DNA of 44,385 nt. Source: Candidatus Sericytochromatia bacterium. GTDB lineage: Bacteria > Cyanobacteriota > Sericytochromatia > UBA7694. This document shows, piece by piece, positions 39,558 to 44,385 of the stretch. The stretch's first letter is position 1, and every line of letters starts with the position of its first letter. The stretch spans positions 1-44,385 of the forward strand of contig JACYMC010000125.1 in assembly GCA_015272195.1 (NCBI GenBank), in the 5' to 3' direction. The notes below the pieces were generated by a model. The model searched no databases. It saw only the letters and a program-made list of their open reading frames with translations, and was not told the DNA's origin. A program made the position numbers and the translations under genes.

Positions 39558-42113
39558 TTAATACACAAATTCCTCGTGCGCTTCAAGTAAGGCTTCCTGA
39601 TAGGCCAGCAAATGACCCCGGTTGCCATCCAGGCGCACAATCAGACCCGTGCTTAAGCGCTGCGTGGCACCCGATACGGCGGCAATGGCCGGCACCTGGT
39701 AGTGGCGCGCCAGCATGGCGCCGTGCGACAGGGTGCCGCCCAGCTCCATCACCAGGCCGCCGGCTTTTTCAAGGGCCTGCTCCCAGAAGGGCTCGAAGTA
39801 GTCGGTCACAACAATTTCACCCGGCTGCAGCTGCTTCAGATCTTCAGAGCGCAGAATCAGACGGGCTTTGCCGAGGGCTTCACCCCGGCTGGCCGCACGC
39901 CCTTTGAATTCCAGGGCTTCCAGTTCACTGGCGGCCTCGGGTGCCAGGCGGTGGGTGATGCGACGCTTGTATTTGCGCGCCTGAATTAATTCCCGCAGGG
40001 TTTTGATTTTATAAGCGTTCATCTGGTCCTGAATCATTTCATGAATTTCAGGCAAGGTCAGGTAAAAAACATCCTGGCGGGAATCCAGCGGCAGGTAGCG
40101 GGCCAGATTGAGCGAAAGCCGGCGCACCAGCGGAATCAGCATGGCCAGATAAAAGGGTTCATCCTGCACCGCACTCAGACTGTACTGATTCAGGCGCAGC
40201 AGGCTGGTAAAAAAGAAGCGCTGGGGCAGTTCCAGCCAGGAAAAACCGGTCAGCAACTCAGCTTCCAGGGCTTCGCGCTGGCTTTGCTGGCCCGGATCTG
40301 AAAAGCGTTGCTGCTGCTGCAGGGCTTCTTTGAGTTCATGCAAAATGACCTGCGGGGCTTCGACCCAGGAAGGGTAAAGCGGCTCCAGACCAATCTGGTA
40401 AAAGCCCGTGGTGGCAATATCCTGATTCAGCTGCTCCAGCCAGCGCTTGCCGGCTTCATCAAGCTGCAGCAGCCGCAGAATCTGATGGGGATTTTCTTTT
40501 TTGAAGATCTGCACCCATTCGGGATGGTTCTGAATCTGATCGAGGTGCTGATCCAGCACAGCACAGGTCGCCTGATGACGCCCTGAAAGGCTTTGAAATA
40601 GAATGTCATAGACCTGATCAGCCGGCAGAAAGTGCTGGGTATAATCACTGAACATCACGCTGCTGACATGGCTTAAGAGCCTGATTTGCAGGCTGCGGGC
40701 CAAAAATTCTGTGGCTGTTTCCGCCAGGTCATCCAGCTTCAGCAGCAGCTCATCCGTGCTCCAGCTGCCGAAATCAGCCTCCCACTCCAGGGCCAGCTGC
40801 TGGGTAAAGCGCTTGCAGGCCCGCACCCAGTGATACTGATGCGGCAAAAACCAACGCAAAAAGTGCGTGTAGCGGGCATAAGGGCTTTTGTCAGCCAGAC
40901 CGGCCCAGTGCTGCTCCAGCATTTGCTGCAGCGCAGGCAGAATCTCCGGATGCAACGAAAGTTTGTGTTCATGCAGACGAAAGATCGGCTGCGGCAGGCT
41001 GTCTTCGGACCAGTCCATCAGACTTTGCAGCTGCGTCACAGCGCCCTGCAGCACCGGCTCCCAGAAAGACCAGCCCAGGGGCGAAAAGGGCTTTTCAAAA
41101 TACGGGAAGAGCGAAGCAGGGCTTTGCCAGTCTTCAGGCGCCACCTCCTCAAAATCAGGGGCGGGAATGGGGGTCAGCTGCAAAATCTGCAGCCCCTGCT
41201 CGCTTTTGAACCATTCAATTTCGAGATGGCGCTGATGCGCCGTCAGCAAGTGCTCGGTGCTCTCAGCCAGCGCGCGGATATCGGCATCATTCAGGCTGGG
41301 CTGGCTTTGCTGCGCCGTTTCAATCGGCACTTCCTGCACGGCCCATTCACTGGCCAGCGCAAAACGCAGGGGCTTACGGACAATTTCTTTTTCGCTGGTG
41401 GTTTTTAAAAAACGCTGCCAGACAAAACGATCGGGCACCAGCACCCCCCGGCCCACGGCTTCATTCAGTCCCCGTGCCGCTTCCATCACAAAAGACTGGT
41501 CATCTTTTTCGGGCTGGTAAGTGAGCAGAGATCCCGAAACATAGGGCGTGTGCAGCGGCTGAATCAGCAGGGCCAGATCAACCCAGTTCTGATGCAGGGC
41601 CGGCCGCGAAAAACGATAATGCACCACATCATCCAGCCACATAAAGGCCCAGGCCATCTTCAGAGCTTTTTCGAGTTCAATCAGGCTTTTAACGCCCAGA
41701 ATCGGGCGCAGGCGCTTGGCAAAGTCGAGTCCGTTGCCATAACTGAGCGACGGACGAATGACCACGCGGGGGTCTTTACCATCGGTGAGCTGTTTATAAG
41801 CGCTGCGAATCGCGGTCAGCACATCAGAAGGAATGGCCTGTTTAAAGAGGTAGTGCTGAATGGTGCGGGCATTTTGCAGGGCATCATCATAGGCCAGCCG
41901 TGAAAGCTGATCCATATTCAGGCCGGTTTGTTGCAGACTCTGGCGATAAGCGGCGGTGGTAATCACAAAACCCGGCGGTACCGGTTGCTTGAGCCGCAGC
42001 GCCACGGCAAGGTTAACAGCCTTGCTGCCAATCAGGTCGAGCTGGCGTGGGTGGGCTTCGTGCAGCCAGACAATATGGGGTGCTGGGGTGGAGGCTTCGG
42101 GTGGCCGTGACAC
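39558..42113 (-). CDS. PEP-synthase / rifampin-phosphotransferase-like protein
   Basis: 851 residues from a GTG at 42113 with AAAGGA upstream. An N-terminal ATP-grasp (PPDK_N) region begins LIGSKAVNLAVALRLKQPVP and PGFVITTAAYRQ, and includes VVIRPSLSYGNGLDF. A long helical middle (about 350-720) follows. A C-terminal swivelling phospho-His domain (about 760-851) has GEIVVTDYFEPFWEQALEKA and GGTLSHGAMLARHYQVPAIA, where the His in LSHG is the phosphorylated residue. PEP-binding TIM-barrel motifs are absent, so it is not a normal PpsA. The layout resembles rifampin phosphotransferase (Rph). The real acceptor is unknown. Confidence 0.7.
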   Translation of the reverse strand: MSRPPEASTPAPHIVWLHEAHPRQLDLIGSKAVNLAVALRLKQPVPPGFVITTAAYRQSLQQTGLNMDQLSRLAYDDALQNARTIQHYLFKQAIPSDVLTAIRSAYKQLTDGKDPRVVIRPSLSYGNGLDFAKRLRPILGVKSLIELEKALKMAWAFMWLDDVVHYRFSRPALHQNWVDLALLIQPLHTPYVSGSLLTYQPEKDDQSFVMEAARGLNEAVGRGVLVPDRFVWQRFLKTTSEKEIVRKPLRFALASEWAVQEVPIETAQQSQPSLNDADIRALAESTEHLLTAHQRHLEIEWFKSEQGLQILQLTPIPAPDFEEVAPEDWQSPASLFPYFEKPFSPLGWSFWEPVLQGAVTQLQSLMDWSEDSLPQPIFRLHEHKLSLHPEILPALQQMLEQHWAGLADKSPYARYTHFLRWFLPHQYHWVRACKRFTQQLALEWEADFGSWSTDELLLKLDDLAETATEFLARSLQIRLLSHVSSVMFSDYTQHFLPADQVYDILFQSLSGRHQATCAVLDQHLDQIQNHPEWVQIFKKENPHQILRLLQLDEAGKRWLEQLNQDIATTGFYQIGLEPLYPSWVEAPQVILHELKEALQQQQRFSDPGQQSQREALEAELLTGFSWLELPQRFFFTSLLRLNQYSLSAVQDEPFYLAMLIPLVRRLSLNLARYLPLDSRQDVFYLTLPEIHEMIQDQMNAYKIKTLRELIQARKYKRRITHRLAPEAASELEALEFKGRAASRGEALGKARLILRSEDLKQLQPGEIVVTDYFEPFWEQALEKAGGLVMELGGTLSHGAMLARHYQVPAIAAVSGATQRLSTGLIVRLDGNRGHLLAYQEALLEAHEEFVY

Positions 42114-42141
42114 GTTTTGCTTGATCCTTTCACGGAAACTA

Positions 42142-42152
42142 TCATATTATGA
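42142..42152. promoter_or_regulatory. Short palindrome in the 35-bp divergent interval
   Basis: tcatattatga is a perfect 5-1-5 inverted repeat covering the start codon of the Nudix regulator gene, in the only 35 bp between two divergent starts. It is a candidate operator for that regulator, though short. Confidence 0.3.
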
Positions 42153-42916
42153 CATGGTTAAATCGCTTTGTTAACTGGAAGAAAGGTCGTCCCACCATCG
42201 ACATTCACAAGTACCGCCCCCCTTCTGTTACGGTTGACGTGGTGCTGTTCACCATTATGGACGGCGATCTGAAGGTGCTGCTGATCCAGCGCCGCAAGGA
42301 ACCCTTTGCAGGCTTCTGGTCCCTGCCCGGCGGCTTTGTGCCCCTGTCGGTCAGCCTGGAAAGCGCTGCGCTGCAAAAACTTAAAGAAAAAACCAACGTC
42401 AAAGATCTCTACCTTGAGCAGCTCTACACCTTTGACGACCCCCACCGCGATCCGCGCGGCCACGTGATTTCAGTGGCTTATTATGCTCTGGTGGCCTCTG
42501 AGCGCTTTGATCTGAAACCCTCTGAATCCGTCTCAGACGTCAGCTGGCACTCGATTTACGCGCTGCCGGAGCTGGCCTTTGACCACCAGCGCATTCTGGA
42601 TTATGCCCTGCAGCGCCTGCGCAACAAGCTGGGCTATACCACGGTAGGCTCCCAGCTCCTGCCCGAAAAATTTACGTTGCCAGAGCTCTGCCAGATTTAC
42701 GAAATTATTCTGGAGCGCCCGATTGACAAACGCAATTTCCGCAAAAAAATTGCCTTTTTAGATATTCTGGACGAAACCGGCGAGACCACCCAGAAGTTTT
42801 CCAAAAAACCGGCCAAGCTCTACCGCTTTAAACATTCAGATATTGTGGAGCTGCCGCAAAACAGCAAACAGGCCATTCAACCCAAGATCCCCCGCAGTCT
42901 GCAGGGGCAGGCTTGA
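42149..42916 (+). CDS. NrtR-like Nudix-domain transcriptional regulator
   Basis: 255 residues. A Nudix fold (about 25-160; VDVVLFTIMDGDLKVLLIQR, WSLPGGFV) is followed by a winged-helix domain (about 165-235; FTLPELCQIYEIILERPIDK, RNFRKKI). This is the NrtR architecture, in which the Nudix domain senses ADP-ribose and the winged helix represses NAD genes. The Nudix box (61-84, GGFVPLSVSL then ESAALQKLKEKTNV) lacks the REx2EE catalytic core, so it should be a sensor, not a hydrolase. It diverges from the PEP-synthase-like gene with only 35 bp between, suggesting that gene and itself as targets. Ribosome site is weak. Confidence 0.7.
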   Translation: MTWLNRFVNWKKGRPTIDIHKYRPPSVTVDVVLFTIMDGDLKVLLIQRRKEPFAGFWSLPGGFVPLSVSLESAALQKLKEKTNVKDLYLEQLYTFDDPHRDPRGHVISVAYYALVASERFDLKPSESVSDVSWHSIYALPELAFDHQRILDYALQRLRNKLGYTTVGSQLLPEKFTLPELCQIYEIILERPIDKRNFRKKIAFLDILDETGETTQKFSKKPAKLYRFKHSDIVELPQNSKQAIQPKIPRSLQGQA

Positions 42917-42940
42917 ATGGCCTGAATCACCGACGCCGGA

Positions 42941-44020
42941 TCAGGCCGGTGGTGTGTCTGTGTTGTTGAGCAGATGTTTGAAGCGCGATTTATCGTGTGA
43001 TTTCAGGTAAGCCTCTTCAGGCGTCACCAGACCGGCTTTGAGCTTTTCTTCAATGGCCTGGTCCATGGTCAGCTGGCCGTCTTTACGACCGGTCTGCATG
43101 ATCGAGGGAATCTGAAAGGTTTTGCCCTCACGCAACAGGTTGGAGACCGCCGGCGTGCCAATCAGCACCTCCTGAACACCCACACGACCACCGCCTTTTT
43201 TCTTGAGCAGCTGCTGCGCCACCACGCCCTTGAGACTGTCGCCCAGCATCGCACGGATTTGTTCCTGGGCATCGGTGGGGAAGGCGTCAATCAGACGGTC
43301 AATGGTTTTGGGGGCCGAAGAAGCGTGCAGGGTGCCAAAAACCAGGTGGCCGGTTTCGGCGGCGGTAATCGCCAGCTCGATGGTTTCCAGGTCGCGCATC
43401 TCACCGACCAGGATCACGTCCGGATCTTCACGCAGGGCGGCTTTCAGCGCTGAGGCAAAAGACTTGGTGTTTTTGCCGACCTCGCGCTGGTTGACGAGAC
43501 CTTTTTTGCTCTGGTGCACAAATTCAATCGGATCTTCCACGGTCAGAATATGGTCTGCACGGTTGGTGTTAATATAGTCGATCATGGCCGCCAGGGTGGT
43601 GGATTTACCGGAGCCGGTGGCACCGGTCACCAGCACGAGGCCTTTGTGCAAATGGCAGAAGTACTCGGTCAGTACGCTGGGCAGGCCCAGGTCTTCAGCG
43701 CTCAGAATTTTGGTCGGAATCACACGAAAAACAGCCCCGATGCCTTTGCGCTCATTAAAAATATTGGCGCGGAAACGGGCCCCCAGCTCGTCGACGCTGT
43801 AGGCGAAGTCCAGATCCCCGGTTTCTTCAAAGGTCTTGCGCTCGAAGTCGTCCATGATCTCATAAATCAGCATTTTGTTGCGTTCGTGGTCCAGCCGCTG
43901 CTGGCCAATGGGATGCAATTCGCCGCTCATACGGATCATGGGCGGGTTGGTGGGTGAGAGGTGAAGGTCAGAGCCCCCCTGCTCCACCAGAATTTTAAAG
44001 AGCTGGTCAATCTTGGCCAT
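42941..44020 (-). CDS. pilT: Twitching-motility retraction ATPase PilT
   Basis: 359 residues from ATG 44020, chosen for the strong ribosome site AAAGGAG and the canonical start MAKIDQLFKILVEQGGSDLH. Walker A GATGSGKST (133-141), VEDPIEFVH Asp box, Walker B PDVILVGEMRD (200-210), GTLHASSAPKTIDR His box, and near the end AVSNLLREGKTFQIPSIMQT, equivalent to the PilT AIRNLIRE retraction motif. It powers depolymerisation of type IV pili. No pilus structural genes are in the window, but mglA/mglB/PATAN genes are, consistent with pilus polarity control. Confidence 0.95.
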   Translation of the reverse strand: MAKIDQLFKILVEQGGSDLHLSPTNPPMIRMSGELHPIGQQRLDHERNKMLIYEIMDDFERKTFEETGDLDFAYSVDELGARFRANIFNERKGIGAVFRVIPTKILSAEDLGLPSVLTEYFCHLHKGLVLVTGATGSGKSTTLAAMIDYINTNRADHILTVEDPIEFVHQSKKGLVNQREVGKNTKSFASALKAALREDPDVILVGEMRDLETIELAITAAETGHLVFGTLHASSAPKTIDRLIDAFPTDAQEQIRAMLGDSLKGVVAQQLLKKKGGGRVGVQEVLIGTPAVSNLLREGKTFQIPSIMQTGRKDGQLTMDQAIEEKLKAGLVTPEEAYLKSHDKSRFKHLLNNTDTPPA

Positions 44021-44239
44021 GTGAGAGTTGTTCTCCTTTAATGTTTGCGCAAACCGGCAGCGCGCAAACGCTGCACGGAATGCATTATAGCCTGAGGATC
44101 TCAAATGCCAAAGTAGCCAGCGACCTGAATCTTATGGGTTGCAGAGGTAGCAGTGTGTTTAGCTCATCGGCACTTCTATCAGCAAAAACTCAGCTTTGGT
44201 CAGGGCCTGCAGCGGCAGTTTATCAAGCACACCGTAAAA
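44021..44239 (+). other. Upstream region of pilT; no intact gene
   Basis: About 220 bp holding the pilT ribosome site and an imperfect inverted repeat near 44041-44078 (gtttgcgc, then gcgcaaac). The rest shows no convincing coding sequence. A short plus-strand frame (44041-44265) runs into the IS-type hairpin and could be decayed tnpB tail sequence, but no conserved TnpB motif was seen. Confidence 0.4.
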
Positions 44240-44259
44240 CCCCGTCCTTCAGGTCGGGG
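44240..44259 (+). mobile_element. IS200/IS605-type terminal hairpin
   Basis: CCCCG T CC TTCA GG T CGGGG is a mismatched hairpin typical of the subterminal structures of IS200/IS605 elements, where the imperfect stem is recognised by the Y1 transposase and forms the 3' end of the TnpB guide RNA. Orientation of the TTCA loop suggests a right end with the element body to its left. No transposase or TnpB gene is intact there, so it would be a remnant. The opposite end was not identified. Confidence 0.45.
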
Positions 44260-44308
44260 ATATAAGGCAGTGATTCAGAATGAACCGTTCTTCGCACTCC
44301 CTGAGTAG

Positions 44309-44337
44309 ACTTGAGGGGATCGGCTGAAGTTTTTTTT
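44309..44337 (+). terminator. Intrinsic terminator-like hairpin with T8
   Basis: acttgag (44309-44315) pairs with ctgaagt (44324-44330) with one mismatch, followed by eight T on the plus strand (44330-44337). No gene in the window obviously uses it, so it may end a transcript from the IS remnant or a small RNA. Confidence 0.45.
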
Positions 44338-44385
44338 ACACATGAAAGGGTCTCCTTGAGGCGATGGATTCAATAACCACAAAGA

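Noticed and set aside
1-44385. CRISPR arrays, prophage, or restriction-modification cluster
   Set aside because: No regularly spaced repeats, no cas genes, no phage structural genes and no restriction enzyme next to the methyltransferase-like gene were seen.

Overview
The window is a dense bacterial chromosome segment of roughly 40 protein genes and one tRNA, with a moderate-to-high GC content. The gene set suggests a flagellated, piliated, polyhydroxyalkanoate (PHA)-storing diderm. It has flgF-flgG-flgJ-fliM-fliY, two PilT-type ATPases, an MglA/MglB polarity pair with a PATAN (DUF4388) protein, many lipoproteins and TPR proteins, a di-haem peroxidase, a RegB/RegA redox two-component system and a PHA operon. 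That mix occurs in deep-branching non-photosynthetic relatives of Cyanobacteria (Sericytochromatia/Blackallbacteria type) and in some delta-like lineages. This is gene-content inference only, and no marker gene here settles the taxonomy.

Layout. 1-3.7 kb: a probable zinc-starvation island around one perfect Fur/Zur-type palindrome (1587-1605). DUF1826 lies on one side, MerC-domain/DUF1007/NicO on the other. The island is partly decayed: a zinc GTPase (ZigA/COG0523) is reduced to its first and last codons and then tandemly duplicated, MerC is frameshifted and a HAD protein is truncated. 3.8-7.5 kb: PHA operon with a phasin-like protein, reductase, small synthase-helper and two different PhaC-family enzymes in overlapping frames. 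7.5-13.6 kb (minus): PilT-like ATPase with a long novel N-terminus, BatD-like protein, Ser/Thr kinase-TPR fusion and a branched-chain-type binding lipoprotein. 13.7-16.9 kb (minus): DUF420 membrane protein and an 865-residue protein joining a small DNA-binding domain to about two dozen TPRs. 17.1-20.4 kb: MnmC split into two overlapping genes, converging on a three-unit CAP-domain protein. 20.6-24.7 kb: flagellar rod and switch genes, closed by a strong bidirectional terminator.

24.8-27.7 kb (minus): a tightly overlapping four-gene operon with a D12-methyltransferase-like protein, PATAN protein, MglB and MglA. 27.7-31.9 kb: polyprenyl diphosphate synthase, an orphan lipoprotein, a small membrane protein, tRNA-Pro(CGG), an RmlD-like reductase and an endonuclease I lipoprotein. 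32.0-34.3 kb (minus): DUF4920, PepSY-type membrane protein and di-haem cytochrome c peroxidase. 34.4-38 kb (minus): DUF885 peptidase-like protein, then RegB and RegA, which overlap at a C7 tract that looks one base short. 38-44 kb: uroporphyrinogen-III synthase with a metallophosphatase, an 851-residue PEP-synthase/rifampin-phosphotransferase-like protein divergent from an NrtR-like Nudix regulator, and canonical PilT. The last 365 bp hold the upstream region of pilT, an IS200/IS605-type end hairpin and a terminator-like hairpin.

Most candidate novelty lies in the methyltransferase-like/PATAN/MglB/MglA operon, the two-PhaC operon, and the damaged zinc island with its 168-bp duplication.
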